This document shows, piece by piece, positions 41,161 to 51,372 of a stretch of 64,000 nucleotides of DNA. Each line of letters begins with the position of its first letter. Position 1 is the first letter of the stretch. Both the position numbers and the translations under genes were made by a program. Origin of the DNA: J027 sp965215855. GTDB lineage: Bacteria > Chloroflexota > Anaerolineae > Aggregatilineales > J027. The notes under the pieces are model-generated. The model saw only the letters and a program-made list of their open reading frames with translations. It had not been told where the DNA came from and ran no database searches. The stretch spans positions 186,001 through 250,000 of the forward strand of contig CBDCER010000002.1 of NCBI GenBank assembly GCA_965215855.1, in the 5' to 3' direction.

Positions 41161-44100
41161 ATGACAGTGTTGACTTTACGTTTTCTCGGCGCACCACAGG
41201 CACTATACCAGGGCCAACCTCTGAAATTTCGCAGCCGGAAAGTGCTGGCTTTGCTTATCTATTTGGTGGTTGAGGGGAAGCAGCACGAGCGTGATAAACT
41301 GGCCAATTTGCTTTGGCCGGAGAGCAGCCAGCCGCAGGGGCGCACAGCGTTGCGGAACACTCTGGCTCGCCTGCGCCGGTCTTTGGCTGTGGCGGGTGAC
41401 TTCATAGTTACTGAAGGCAGCCGGGTTGGTTTTGACTTCCATCAATCGTTCGATCTGGATGTGCAAGCGGTGGATGCTGCCGCGTCAACGCTGTCTTCCG
41501 ACATCTCGCTGGATACCCTGAAAACTACCCTTAAACAGGTACAGGGTGAGTTTCTGGCGGGATTTTCCTTGCCGGATGCCCCTGACTTCGAGATTTGGAT
41601 GACTAGACAGCGCGAATGGTGTTACCGTCGAGGTGAGGCGCTCTTCGCCGCAGTGGTACAGAAACAATTGGTATTGGGTAGCTTTTCTGATGCAGCCGAA
41701 ATCGCTACTCAGTGGACACGGTATGCGCCACTGACCGAAATTGCCTATTATCATCTCGTTGAAGCCTACGCCCTGGCTGGAGATCGTACTGCTGCTTTAA
41801 AAGCCTACGAAACTTGCCAACGCCTATTAGCTAATGAATTGGGAGTCTCCCCTTCAACCGAGATAGCGGCGCTGGTCGAACGGATCAAGCAGGACAACAT
41901 AGGGCGAGCGCAATCGCATGAAATGACATCTCGCCCCACTGTTGATGAGAAGTTCCAATCGCAGCCTGTTTTGCTTCTACCTCTGGTTGGGCGGGAAACT
42001 GAATACAACCATTTAGTTACGACCTATCATCAAGCAGCACAAGGTGATTTTCAGACAGTCGCTATCGTGGGCGAGGCCGGTATGGGGAAGACCCGACTGG
42101 CCGAGGCCTTTCTCGATTGGGCAACGCTGAGAACGACGCCAGCTGATGTTTTTGGGGGACGTGCTTTCGAAATCGGCGGTAATTTGCCCTATCAGCCAGT
42201 TATCGATGCTTTGCGTGTCCGGATAGATCAGGAAAATGCCCCCGACGATCTTCTGGATGATGTTTGGCTGGCTGAATTGAGTCAATTATTGCCGGAATTA
42301 CGCAGTCGCTACCCTGACTTGCCTCCCCCAATGGCTGGGAATGCAGACTTTGTGCAGGCTCGTCTCTTTGAAGCGGTGGCGCATCTGGGTGTGGTGCTGG
42401 CTCAAAGACGACCTCTCATTTTATTCATTGACGATATACAATGGGCCGATGCTGGTAGTCGGGAATTGCTCCATTACCTGGCCCGACGCTGGTCGACACT
42501 GAAAACTCCTGCTCTATTGCTTTTGACCATTCGCCAGGAGGGACTGCTGACGATATCAGCACTGCGGGATTGGCTGCGCGGATTAGAGCGAGATGTGGCC
42601 TTGACCCGGTTAGATCTGGCCCCACTAACACGAGCAGATTTATCCCAACTAGTTCAAATACTAGCTGATGATAGTGGAGCATTCGCCCATTTTGGCGAGT
42701 GGCTGGAAACCGAAACTGGCGGGTCGCCCTTCTTTTTGGCCGAGTTGTTACAACTGCTCCATCAACAGGCTTTGCTGGTCAGCGAAACTCAGGCAGATGG
42801 CCGCATAGTGATTAATGTAGTGGCAACACTGGAACGCCTTCAATCCGCCCAACGCATACACCTGCCACCCGCTGTACGCGATCTGATCCTGGCTCGCTTG
42901 GAAAGGTTGTCTGATACGGCAAACGCACTACTTTTGGCCGGAGCGGTCATTGGTCGCCAATGTGGTTTTGAGCGATTGTGCCAGGTAGCGCGTATTGATG
43001 AATTTGATGGATTACCGGCTTTGGAGGATCTCCTGAGCAGTCGTCTGATGTTGGAAATCGGCGCTGATAGCCACCTTTTTAGGTTTGCTCATGACAATAT
43101 CCGTGATGTAATTTATACCGAAGCTGGAGCCACTCGCCGTCGGCTTTACCATCGTCAAGCGTTTACTGTTTTAGAGCAAAATCAAGCACCACCAGCAGAA
43201 TTGGTATTCCATGCGCTAGCAGCGATGCTTGATCAACCTGCTTTTAACTATGCCATCACTGCTGGTGATAGCGCCCTAGCTCTCCATGCTTTTGCCGATG
43301 CCATTTATTTTTATGAGCAAGCCTTTGATCTAATTGACAGGGGGGTAAACGTTCAGGCAGCACAACTCAGTCATCTCTGCACGCGTTATGGACGCTCTCT
43401 TGAGCTTTCTGGACGGTACGAAGACGCTCTAAATCACTATATTGATGCCACTGCTACCGCCCAGCAAAGTGGCAACCAGGAATTGGAATTGGCTACCCTT
43501 GTAGCAAGAGGAACCATTCGCTCAACAGCCAATGAGTTGAGCGATTTTGCACTGGGTGAATCATTGGGACAAGAGGCTCTTGTCCTGGCCCGCGAGTTGG
43601 ACGACAAAGCCGCCGAGGCCAAAATCCAATGGAATTTACTCAACGTCTATCGTATGACAGGACGTAATCAACAGGCACTCGTCGCGGGAAAACAGGCTTT
43701 GGTGCTGGCTCAAGAACTGGATTTACGAGAGCAGATGGCTTATGCAGCCAATGATCTAGTGTATGTTTATCAAGCCGGTAGTGATATGAGCCAGATGGTG
43801 GATTATGCAGAAATGGCGACTGCGCTTTGGCGAGAATTAAGAAATCAGCCGATGCTAGCCGATAGTCTGATTATTCTCGCTAATGGACAAGCTTTATGCG
43901 GATTTTACGATGGTGCCCTCGATATTGCTGCCGAAGCGTTACAGATTAGCCAATCGCTGGAAAACAAATGGGCTATTTCATACAGTTTGTACACGTACTC
44001 TCTGGTGTATTGGTATAGGATGATGGTCGAGCCGGCATTAGAAGTAATGAACGAGTCGATTAGACTGGCAGAGTTGGTCGGTTTTACAGGCGCCCAGGTA

Positions 44101-44610
44101 TTGGTAAGAGGCTTTCAAGCACAGTTGCGTTTGAGTTTGGGAGAGGTAGCGCAGGCCCGTGAATTGGCTGAAACGGCTGCTGATATTTCGGCTCGCACTA
44201 TTCCGCTGTTTTTTCCAAATATCCAAGGAATCCTTGCCTTAATCGCAATTCAAGAAGGAAAACTGAATGAGGCGGAAAATATCATTGCTGCAAATTCATT
44301 CAAGGACTTGCCATTTAGCCTGATGAATTTTCTAACGCCCGAAATAGCCGTTTGTTACTATGCTTTGAAAGTCGGCAACTATGAAGAAGCCTACACCTTT
44401 AGTGATAAGGTATTGTCTCGCCTGATCAAACAAGATCTTAGAATGTATAGCCCTGATTTTTACTACATTCAGGGTCAGGCTTTGCTAGGGTTAAATCGGA
44501 TTGATGAAGCACAGGTGGTATTAGAAAAAGCCTTGAACATACTCGAGGAAACTGGCGGACGCTGGCATCTTAGGGAAATTGCCAGTTTACTGGCGGATTT
44601 GGAGGAATAG
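41161..44610 (+). CDS. BTAD-type regulator with AAA ATPase and TPR tail
   Basis: 1149 residues. The N-terminus has the winged-helix opening (TLRFLGAPQALYQGQPLKFR and LANLLWPESSQPQGRTALRN), then a BTAD domain to about residue 240 (GDRTAALKAYETCQRLLANE, typical AL..Y....LL..ELG). A MalT/STAND-like ATPase follows: P-loop VGEAGMGKTRLAEAF near 305, Walker B LILFIDDIQWAD near 420. TPR-like repeats fill the C-terminal 500 residues. ATG 41161 is preferred over 41134 because the family begins with a strand at MTVLTLRFLG, though its ribosome site is weak. It probably regulates the divergent operon and itself in response to a ligand sensed by the TPRs. Confidence 0.88.
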   Translation: MTVLTLRFLGAPQALYQGQPLKFRSRKVLALLIYLVVEGKQHERDKLANLLWPESSQPQGRTALRNTLARLRRSLAVAGDFIVTEGSRVGFDFHQSFDLDVQAVDAAASTLSSDISLDTLKTTLKQVQGEFLAGFSLPDAPDFEIWMTRQREWCYRRGEALFAAVVQKQLVLGSFSDAAEIATQWTRYAPLTEIAYYHLVEAYALAGDRTAALKAYETCQRLLANELGVSPSTEIAALVERIKQDNIGRAQSHEMTSRPTVDEKFQSQPVLLLPLVGRETEYNHLVTTYHQAAQGDFQTVAIVGEAGMGKTRLAEAFLDWATLRTTPADVFGGRAFEIGGNLPYQPVIDALRVRIDQENAPDDLLDDVWLAELSQLLPELRSRYPDLPPPMAGNADFVQARLFEAVAHLGVVLAQRRPLILFIDDIQWADAGSRELLHYLARRWSTLKTPALLLLTIRQEGLLTISALRDWLRGLERDVALTRLDLAPLTRADLSQLVQILADDSGAFAHFGEWLETETGGSPFFLAELLQLLHQQALLVSETQADGRIVINVVATLERLQSAQRIHLPPAVRDLILARLERLSDTANALLLAGAVIGRQCGFERLCQVARIDEFDGLPALEDLLSSRLMLEIGADSHLFRFAHDNIRDVIYTEAGATRRRLYHRQAFTVLEQNQAPPAELVFHALAAMLDQPAFNYAITAGDSALALHAFADAIYFYEQAFDLIDRGVNVQAAQLSHLCTRYGRSLELSGRYEDALNHYIDATATAQQSGNQELELATLVARGTIRSTANELSDFALGESLGQEALVLARELDDKAAEAKIQWNLLNVYRMTGRNQQALVAGKQALVLAQELDLREQMAYAANDLVYVYQAGSDMSQMVDYAEMATALWRELRNQPMLADSLIILANGQALCGFYDGALDIAAEALQISQSLENKWAISYSLYTYSLVYWYRMMVEPALEVMNESIRLAELVGFTGAQVLVRGFQAQLRLSLGEVAQARELAETAADISARTIPLFFPNIQGILALIAIQEGKLNEAENIIAANSFKDLPFSLMNFLTPEIAVCYYALKVGNYEEAYTFSDKVLSRLIKQDLRMYSPDFYYIQGQALLGLNRIDEAQVVLEKALNILEETGGRWHLREIASLLADLEE

Positions 44611-44652
44611 GCAGAGGGAGCGGTCAGGTTGCGCCACATAGCACAGTATCAA

Positions 44653-46113
44653 TCATGCATCAATTTGAGGCAATGAAAAGCTAAAGATGCTACCCTGGTC
44701 GACTTCGCTATCCACGCCGACCTCGCCACCGAGTTTTTCGACAATCTGCTTAACAATGGAAAGGCCAATTCCATGACCCTCAGCGCCGGGCTGAAGTCGG
44801 GTAAATGGCTTAAACAAGCGTTGTTGCGCTTCAGGTGTTAGACCATTGCCATTATCGCGCACCCAATATCGTATCATGCCATTGTCCAGTTGATCAGCAC
44901 CAACCTCAACGTCGGGCGACTGACCGCCATATTTCAAGGCATTGCTGAGATAGTTGATCCAGATTTCTTCGACCCACTGAGCATACCCCAAAGCGTTTGG
45001 CAACGATGCGGGTAGCACCAGATTAGCATCATACAGGTGTATATCGGGGGCGAGGCGCTCGCAGGCGGTATTAAGAATAAGCGTCATGTCGAGAGGGATG
45101 ATCTCAACCTGATCCACTCGGCGCACACTTGCCAGCAACAGCAAGGCGTTGATGATCTCAACCATTTTCAAGGCTGTTTGTTCAATCTGGGCCAAATACT
45201 TCGCGCGTTTCTCGGCTGGCAATTCTTGGTTGTAAATTGACATAAAGTTGGCATAGCCTACAACGACATTGAGGGGGCTTTTTAGATCGTGGGCGACAGT
45301 GTAGGCGTAAGCATTCAGGTCATTAATCAGTTCCTCGCGCTCTGCCTCAATCTTTTTGCGTTCAGTAATGTCTTGGATGATGCCAGTAAACAAACGCCGA
45401 TCATTCAAAGCTACTTCGCTAACGGCGATATATATGGGAAAAGCAGTTCCATCTTTGTGTACCCCGACAGTCTCACGGCCAATGCCAATAATTCTACGCT
45501 CGCCCGTTTGTAGATAACGAGTCAGGTACTCGTCATGGTGTTCACGGTGTGGTGACGGCATCAGCATCTTGATGTTTTGGCCGACCATCTCATCGGCGGC
45601 ATAGCCAAATAATTCTTCGGTAGCGAAATTCACTGACTGGATGATGCCGGTGGTATCTATGGTGATTATCGCATCGACAGCCGTATCCACAATGGCCTGA
45701 GTCAGCGCAGTTTTCTCGCGCAGTGTTTCCTCGATGAGATTACGCTCTAGTTCGGCTCGTCGCTCATCAGTTATGTCGCAGCCGATGATGTAGTATGATC
45801 CCTCATCGGATGGAACGATTGCACGCCATTGCACAAAGCGCTCCGTGCCGTTTTTGGATATACAGCGGCTCTCGAAGGACTCAATCTCGTCAGCACGGAG
45901 TTTCTGAAATTCAGCAGAGGCACTTTCGCGCTCGTCGGGGTGGATGATGTCTAACACGGTCAGCGTTGATAAATCGTCATCATCGTATTGCAGGGTTGTT
46001 TTCCAGGAGCGGTTAGCATAGAAGAAATGACCATCGGCACTGATTCCATGTACCAAATCTGTGATATGATCGAGAAAATCAGCCTGCATATAAGTGTCCA
46101 TGATCTGATGCAT
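44653..46113 (-). CDS. PAS-PAS sensor histidine kinase
   Basis: 486 residues, no membrane span, hence a cytosolic sensor. The first PAS is at about 10-120 (GISADGHFFYANRSWKTTL). The second, at about 140-255, is FixL-like in wording (MLMPSPHREHHDEYLTRYLQ and RETVGVHKDGTAFPIYIAVS). HisKA follows with the phospho-acceptor His in AHDLKSPLNVVVGY, then HATPase with N box NYLSNALKYGG, G1 DNGNGL and G2 GHGIGLSIVKQI. Heme binding by the second PAS is possible but not shown. No response regulator is adjacent, so it is an orphan kinase. Confidence 0.9.
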   Translation of the reverse strand: MHQIMDTYMQADFLDHITDLVHGISADGHFFYANRSWKTTLQYDDDDLSTLTVLDIIHPDERESASAEFQKLRADEIESFESRCISKNGTERFVQWRAIVPSDEGSYYIIGCDITDERRAELERNLIEETLREKTALTQAIVDTAVDAIITIDTTGIIQSVNFATEELFGYAADEMVGQNIKMLMPSPHREHHDEYLTRYLQTGERRIIGIGRETVGVHKDGTAFPIYIAVSEVALNDRRLFTGIIQDITERKKIEAEREELINDLNAYAYTVAHDLKSPLNVVVGYANFMSIYNQELPAEKRAKYLAQIEQTALKMVEIINALLLLASVRRVDQVEIIPLDMTLILNTACERLAPDIHLYDANLVLPASLPNALGYAQWVEEIWINYLSNALKYGGQSPDVEVGADQLDNGMIRYWVRDNGNGLTPEAQQRLFKPFTRLQPGAEGHGIGLSIVKQIVEKLGGEVGVDSEVDQGSIFSFSLPQIDA

Positions 46114-46183
46114 AGTCCCACAACTCTATCAAGTAGCAGTGCCAGCCGTCCCACTCGCCACGTAGGTTGACAGTCTGTACTGA

Positions 46184-47137
46184 CTAAGAACGTTCACCTG
46201 GATTGCTGCGTAAAGCAGCCTTCAATTCCAAACCTGCACCATCGCGTTTCATTAGACCACATTCTACCACACGATTAATCAAATCCACCCAATGGGCAAG
46301 ACGAGGATCATTCGCGAGGCCAGAGTGAAAAATGGTAGCGGCGGTAGCGACGTCGTTATGCTCGTCGGCCAGGGTCACGGTCTGCCAGAAAGCCAGTTCT
46401 TCCAGTTCGGGGGCTTGTTGGCGAGCCTGCTTCCATAGCTGCAGAGCTTCATCGCGCTGACCATTTCCGAGGGATTCATAGCCACGATTGTCGATGAGTT
46501 GGGCATTACGTAGACGCACGAGGCGGGCCAATTCGGTGACAGAATCGTCGTGTTCATCGACGCGCAGATCATAGATAGTTTCCCAGGCAGGTACTGTTTT
46601 ATCGCCGGAGACGACTTTGAGAGCAGCAGACTGCATCCCGCGAATGTCGCCGCCTTCGGACTGGGCAGCCTGGAGCGCAGCCATCATGCGCTGGGCTAGA
46701 TCACCAGAGGCGTTCTCAAAAGCGTCAGTCATGGCTGCAATGACAGTAGAGTTAGTCATCATGTTGGCCTGGACACTGTAGCCCTCACCGACGTGGTGAC
46801 TGGCCTCACGAATACAGCCATCACCTGTCCAGGCGGCAGCACGGCCTTGAGCATTGACAACGGCCATTTGGCGCTGGTGGGCTGCGGCATCGGAGGCGAC
46901 CAGAGCATCAATGATGCGGGTCGGTTCAATGCCTTCGGCTAACATAGTTAGGGTCATGGGACCGTAGCGGATATTGGCGAGGGATTGGGTGGCAAGCACG
47001 CCCAGGCCGGGAGCCATCCACAGCACAATGCGACCTACACCCATCTGGTGCGTCTGGACAGCGCCACCGAGTTGTCCGGTGTCAGGGTCGCGGGCAACGA
47101 TGCTGTAGGTTGAGAAAAGATTTGCACGTGGGTTCAT
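46184..47137 (-). CDS. DUF1028 protein
   Basis: 317 residues. The start NLFSTYSIVARDPDTGQLGG and the following VLATQSLANIRYGPMTLTML and NAQGRAAAWTGDGCIREASH are typical of DUF1028, a group placed in the Ntn-hydrolase superfamily but without established activity. The last 110 residues add TPR-like helices (SLGNGQRDEALQLWKQARQQ). No signal peptide is seen. About 70 bases separate it from the histidine kinase start and from the next upstream gene's stop; no operon partner is evident. Confidence 0.82.
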   Translation of the reverse strand: MNPRANLFSTYSIVARDPDTGQLGGAVQTHQMGVGRIVLWMAPGLGVLATQSLANIRYGPMTLTMLAEGIEPTRIIDALVASDAAAHQRQMAVVNAQGRAAAWTGDGCIREASHHVGEGYSVQANMMTNSTVIAAMTDAFENASGDLAQRMMAALQAAQSEGGDIRGMQSAALKVVSGDKTVPAWETIYDLRVDEHDDSVTELARLVRLRNAQLIDNRGYESLGNGQRDEALQLWKQARQQAPELEELAFWQTVTLADEHNDVATAATIFHSGLANDPRLAHWVDLINRVVECGLMKRDGAGLELKAALRSNPGERS

Positions 47138-47212
47138 GAAGTTTACCTTCCTCTAAAAATACGTCTGACCTGGAATAAGTATCGGAATTGAAGCTTCGCC
47201 CATCAAAAACCT

Positions 47213-48214
47213 TTACCAGATATCATCCAGAGATCCGGCAGCCATAAGTCGTTCACGTGTTGTATATCGCAAGTTTTGGAGTGCCATAACCCGTCCGCCT
47301 TTTATGTAAGGTATATGCTCGATTTCCTCCGCTGGCCCCGTAAAATTCACGACATATTTCCCTGTATCTTTCCACGGCTCTATAGACTCAACTTCGGCAA
47401 TATGAGTGATTGCTGAAACGGGTCGAATGCGATATACAGCTATGTATCTAATTTGTGGGCGCATTGTGTCATGCATACGAATCGAGTACCAGCGGTTTTC
47501 TTCCAGAAAAGTTTCAATGAATCCATCCTCGCGAGCAGGAACAACAACGGTATCCAGACGCTCTATATCAATCTTCGGTTTGCCGGATAATGCGGCTTGT
47601 TGAACATCCTCATCAACATCTGATAAAAACGGCTCAAAATAGTAGAATCTCTCACCAAATTCATTCTCATAGCGAGTCAGCTCGAGTACCTCAACACCGA
47701 ATTTGAACTTCTTAGCCAGAATATTCTGAAGTTCATCTGGGGCTTCGTCAATGATAACTAATGCAGCAAATGGCGTTTCGTAGACCAATTCATCCAGTAG
47801 ATGGTCAAGATTACGAAATCCATTGTTTGCAGCATACTCTTGACACATTCGCTTGTAATCAGAGACCGACTGCAACGCATCAAACAAGATATTTCTTATC
47901 AGTCGTGGTTCAGACTCATAGGATAGGGAAAATTGTAATATTTGGACCGCAATATGTCGTAATGGATCGTGCGATGCAAGTTCATTTTCGACAACGTACA
48001 AACGCGGTGTATGACCGCTGAGATCAATCAAATAACCGTCAGGAATATTGCGTCGTCCACCGCGAGGACCAATTCTTCGCTTAATATCAAGATAAATACG
48101 GCTCGTTCCAAAAAGTTGATATTGCACTTCAAGAATAGCTGACTCCAAATCAGCTTCACTAGCATAGTCTACACGCCGGTAAATACCATCGGACGTCCAG
48201 ATTACAGTCTTCAA
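47213..48214 (-). CDS. Uncharacterised protein, possible PD-(D/E)XK nuclease fold
   Basis: 333 residues without signal or span. The N-terminal half has YLDIKRRIGPRGGRRNIPDG, then LIDLSGHTPRLYVVENELAS and HDPLRHIAVQILQF. The pattern PDGxxxD ... vvENE followed by a helix with Q resembles the acidic core of PD-(D/E)XK nucleases, although the final Lys is not evident. The C-terminal half gives no hint. It might be a restriction-like or repair protein; this is a weak assignment. It is monocistronic, with the copA terminator upstream of its start. Confidence 0.45.
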   Translation of the reverse strand: MKTVIWTSDGIYRRVDYASEADLESAILEVQYQLFGTSRIYLDIKRRIGPRGGRRNIPDGYLIDLSGHTPRLYVVENELASHDPLRHIAVQILQFSLSYESEPRLIRNILFDALQSVSDYKRMCQEYAANNGFRNLDHLLDELVYETPFAALVIIDEAPDELQNILAKKFKFGVEVLELTRYENEFGERFYYFEPFLSDVDEDVQQAALSGKPKIDIERLDTVVVPAREDGFIETFLEENRWYSIRMHDTMRPQIRYIAVYRIRPVSAITHIAEVESIEPWKDTGKYVVNFTGPAEEIEHIPYIKGGRVMALQNLRYTTRERLMAAGSLDDIW

Positions 48215-48327
48215 AAGAATCCTCCCGCAAGAGTTATTAATGCGGCATTTTCGTTTGTAAGATTTTACCTCGTATTTGCTCGCTTGTTAGTGAAAAGCAC
48301 GATAATTAGAGGTTTTATGTTCCAAAT

Positions 48328-48380
48328 GAAAAATCAACACCAAAGGTTAGGCAAAAATATGCTCGGCGTTTGGTGTTGAT
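48328..48380 (-). terminator. Terminator of the copper operon
   Basis: Perfect 12-bp arms ATCAACACCAAA / TTTGGTGTTGAT (48333-48344 and 48369-48380) with a 24-base loop. Read on the - strand, a T run follows. It starts 11 bases after the copA stop. Confidence 0.8.
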
Positions 48381-48390
48381 AGGATAGAGT

Positions 48391-50829
48391 TTAGAGACTG
48401 GCGCGGCGCAGGCGCAGGCTGTTGGTCACGACGCTGACACTGCTAAAGGACATGGCGAAAGCGGCCAGAATGGGATTGAGTTCCTGGAGGAACTGCGGCG
48501 CAAAAGCTACCAAAGTCAGGACGCCTGCCGCGACGGGAATGAGTACGGTGTTATAGCCGAAAGCCCAAAACAAATTTTGCCAGATCACATTCATGGTGGC
48601 ATGGGAGAGATTGACGGCTTTGGGTACGGTGCGGAGGTCGCCGCGCATCAATGTTACGTCGGCGGTTTCCATAGCAACATCGGTTCCTGTACCGATTGCC
48701 ATACCGACATCGGCCTGTGCCAGTGCAGGGGCGTCGTTGATGCCGTCGCCGACCATTGCCACGACCAAACCTTCATCCTGCAAAGCTTTGACTTGAGCAG
48801 CTTTGTCGCCGGGCAGAACTTCGGCCAATACGCGATCAATGCCAGCTTCGGCAGCAATGGCTTCGGCAGTAGCTTGATTGTCACCAGTCAGCATAATGAC
48901 CTGGAGGCCCATGCGTTTCATCTCAGCCACAGCGTCACGCGACCCATCTTTGATGGTATCGGCGATGGCGATAACGCCGACAGCTTGATCATCCACAGCC
49001 AGCCAGACGGCGGTCTTGCCCTGATCTTGCAGGCGTTCAGCGTTGGCTTCCAGGCTATTGAGATTGACCCGACGCTCGACCATCAGGCGGCGGTTGCCGA
49101 GCAGAACCTTCTGGCCGGTGACCTGGGCGGCGATGCCATGACCCGTGACGGCTTCAAAATTCTGGGGATTGGCCAGCGTGAGTTGGCGTTCCTGGGCAGC
49201 GCGGACAATGGCCTCGCCAAGCGGGTGTTCACTGCCACGTTCGGCGCTACCGGCCAGCAATAGCACCTGGTTTTCGTCGATAGATGCAGATTTACTGATG
49301 ACAACATCGGCCACCGATGGCTCGCCACGCGTGATTGTGCCAGTTTTATCGAGGACAATGGCCTGCAACTGGTGGGCACGTTCGAGCGCCTGGGAATTCT
49401 TGAACAGGATGCCGTTTTCAGCACCCTTACCGACACCGACCATGATGGCCGTCGGTGTGGCAAGGCCCATCGCACAGGGACAGGCGATGACCAGGACGGC
49501 AATGGTGCGGATGAGCGAGTCGGTGAAATCGCCTGTGCCAATCATCCAGACAATGAAGGTGAGCGTCGCAATGATGAGTACGGCGGGGACAAACACGGCG
49601 GCCACGCGATCCACGACAGCCTGAATCGGAGCTTTGCTGCCCTGAGCCTGTTCAACGAGGCGGATAATTTGCGCCAGGGCGGTTTCTTTGCCGACGCGGG
49701 TGGCCTCGAATTTGAGCAGGCCATTTTTGTTGAGGGTCGCGCCAATGACGGCATCGCCAACGGTTTTGCTGACAGGTAGCGATTCGCCAGTCAACATACT
49801 TTCATCGACAGCACTGTTGCCATCAACCACAAGCCCATCCACCGGAATTTTCTCGCCAGGGCGCACAATCACGATGTCACCTGTGCGAACCTGCCTGATG
49901 GGAATGTCTTGTTCCAGGCCATCACGAATCACACGGGCAGTGCGGGGTTGGAGGCCGATCAGTTTCTTGATGGCTTCGCTGGTGCGGCCTTTAGCGCGGG
50001 CTTCGAGGACTTTGCCGAGGACGATGAGGGTGATGATGACGGCAGATGTCTCGAAATAGACATGGTGGCCCAGGCTCTTGACACCGAGTGTGATCGGGAT
50101 GCTGTAGAAATAGGCGGCGGACGATCCCATCGCAACCAGTACATCCATGTTGGCTGCGCGGTTGCGGAGGGAATTGTATGCGCCCGTATAGTAATCCCAG
50201 CCGACGTAGAACTGGACAGGAGTCGCCATCGCCCAAAATAGGTAGTTGACCCAGGCAGCATCGGCCCAGGCTCCTAGCAGGCTGAAATCGCGGGCCATGC
50301 TGATGAGGAGCAAGGGAAAAGCGAAGATCGCGCCGACCATGAACCGGTGAATTTGGTGTTGTAATTCGGCTTCGCGGGCTTTGGCTTCGGCGTCTTCCAA
50401 CTCTAGATCGTCTTCGGCCTGGACGACGCCATAGCCTGCTTTCTCGATGGCAGCAACTATATCCTGCTTGTCTACGCTGGCTGCAATCTTGACAGTAGCA
50501 CGTTCGTTAGCCAGATTGACGTCGGCTTCCAATACGCCATCGACCTTCTTTAAGGCGCGAGTGACGGCCTTGGAACAATTGGCGCAGGTCATGCCGGTGA
50601 TAGGCAAATCGAGCGATGTAGTGGGCACGTCGTATCCGGCACGGCGGATGCGTTCAATGATCTGCTCGGTGCTGAGTTGAGTCGGGTCAAAGGTGACGTC
50701 CAGTTTCTCAGTGGCATAGTTGACTTCGGCGACCTCAATGCCGTCCAGTTTTTTGACATTGCGCTCGATGGTTTTGACGCAATTGGCGCATGTCATCCCC
50801 GTGACAGGCAGAACAAGTTGTTTGGACAT
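48391..50829 (-). CDS. copA: Copper-exporting P1B-type ATPase
   Basis: 812 residues. Two N-terminal heavy-metal domains each carry GMTCANC (near residues 12 and 80). Eight spans, the metal-transport motif IACPCAMGLATP, the phosphorylation site DKTGTITRGE, the HP motif SEHPLGEAIV and GDGINDAPAL are all intact. It pumps Cu+ out of the cytosol. AAAGGA precedes the ATG. It is the last gene of the operon csoR-copZ-thioredoxin-cytochrome c-copA, 14 bases after the cytochrome stop, and should be induced when CsoR binds copper. Confidence 0.95.
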   Translation of the reverse strand: MSKQLVLPVTGMTCANCVKTIERNVKKLDGIEVAEVNYATEKLDVTFDPTQLSTEQIIERIRRAGYDVPTTSLDLPITGMTCANCSKAVTRALKKVDGVLEADVNLANERATVKIAASVDKQDIVAAIEKAGYGVVQAEDDLELEDAEAKAREAELQHQIHRFMVGAIFAFPLLLISMARDFSLLGAWADAAWVNYLFWAMATPVQFYVGWDYYTGAYNSLRNRAANMDVLVAMGSSAAYFYSIPITLGVKSLGHHVYFETSAVIITLIVLGKVLEARAKGRTSEAIKKLIGLQPRTARVIRDGLEQDIPIRQVRTGDIVIVRPGEKIPVDGLVVDGNSAVDESMLTGESLPVSKTVGDAVIGATLNKNGLLKFEATRVGKETALAQIIRLVEQAQGSKAPIQAVVDRVAAVFVPAVLIIATLTFIVWMIGTGDFTDSLIRTIAVLVIACPCAMGLATPTAIMVGVGKGAENGILFKNSQALERAHQLQAIVLDKTGTITRGEPSVADVVISKSASIDENQVLLLAGSAERGSEHPLGEAIVRAAQERQLTLANPQNFEAVTGHGIAAQVTGQKVLLGNRRLMVERRVNLNSLEANAERLQDQGKTAVWLAVDDQAVGVIAIADTIKDGSRDAVAEMKRMGLQVIMLTGDNQATAEAIAAEAGIDRVLAEVLPGDKAAQVKALQDEGLVVAMVGDGINDAPALAQADVGMAIGTGTDVAMETADVTLMRGDLRTVPKAVNLSHATMNVIWQNLFWAFGYNTVLIPVAAGVLTLVAFAPQFLQELNPILAAFAMSFSSVSVVTNSLRLRRASL

Positions 50830-50843
50830 GGATTCGTCCTTTC

Positions 50844-51362
50844 TCAGTTATTGGCGATGATTGATTGAGTGCGTTCTATCTGAACAGCCAGATTGTCTTG
50901 CGACCAAAAAGTTTTGATATAAGCCAATATCTGAAAGATTTCGTCTTCGGTGAGTGTTTGGGAAAAGCCGGGCATCGTGCCAGCAATATCACGCCCAGTC
51001 CACACGGCCAGGAAGTTCTGCTGGTCGGCATGATGCCAGGTGTGACCCGTGTCATCGTGGGGTGGCGCTAAATATTGAATGGCAGGATCAGGTTGCTGGC
51101 CCTCGCCATTGATGCCGTGACACTCGCCGCAGTGTTGTTCGTACAGATCACGTCCGGCCTCGGTATAAGCGGGCTGGATCGGGAAGTGAGGGTCATCAAC
51201 TGCGACAGGTAAGGGGATGGCAGTGGGTGCATCTAGTTCCGGAATAACAAGACCCGTCGGCTCCGATGTGGGTGACGCATCTTCATCATCGTCGCCACAA
51301 GCAACCAATATCATGCCCAGACCAACTATCAGTGCGAGAATTGCAAACCAACGTGACCACAT
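50844..51362 (-). CDS. Cytochrome c lipoprotein
   Basis: 172 residues. A lipobox (GMILVACGDDDED) is followed by an acidic/Pro linker and one class I cytochrome c domain with the heme site HCGECHG and the axial Met in MPGFSQTL near the C-terminus, then EIFQILAYIKTFW. It should be a membrane-tethered single-heme electron carrier on the outer face. Its place between the thioredoxin lipoprotein and copA suggests a link between copper handling and respiratory or disulfide electron flow; that link is inference. It starts 10 bases after the preceding stop. Confidence 0.9.
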   Translation of the reverse strand: MWSRWFAILALIVGLGMILVACGDDDEDASPTSEPTGLVIPELDAPTAIPLPVAVDDPHFPIQPAYTEAGRDLYEQHCGECHGINGEGQQPDPAIQYLAPPHDDTGHTWHHADQQNFLAVWTGRDIAGTMPGFSQTLTEDEIFQILAYIKTFWSQDNLAVQIERTQSIIANN

Positions 51363-51372
51363 TGTAATTCAA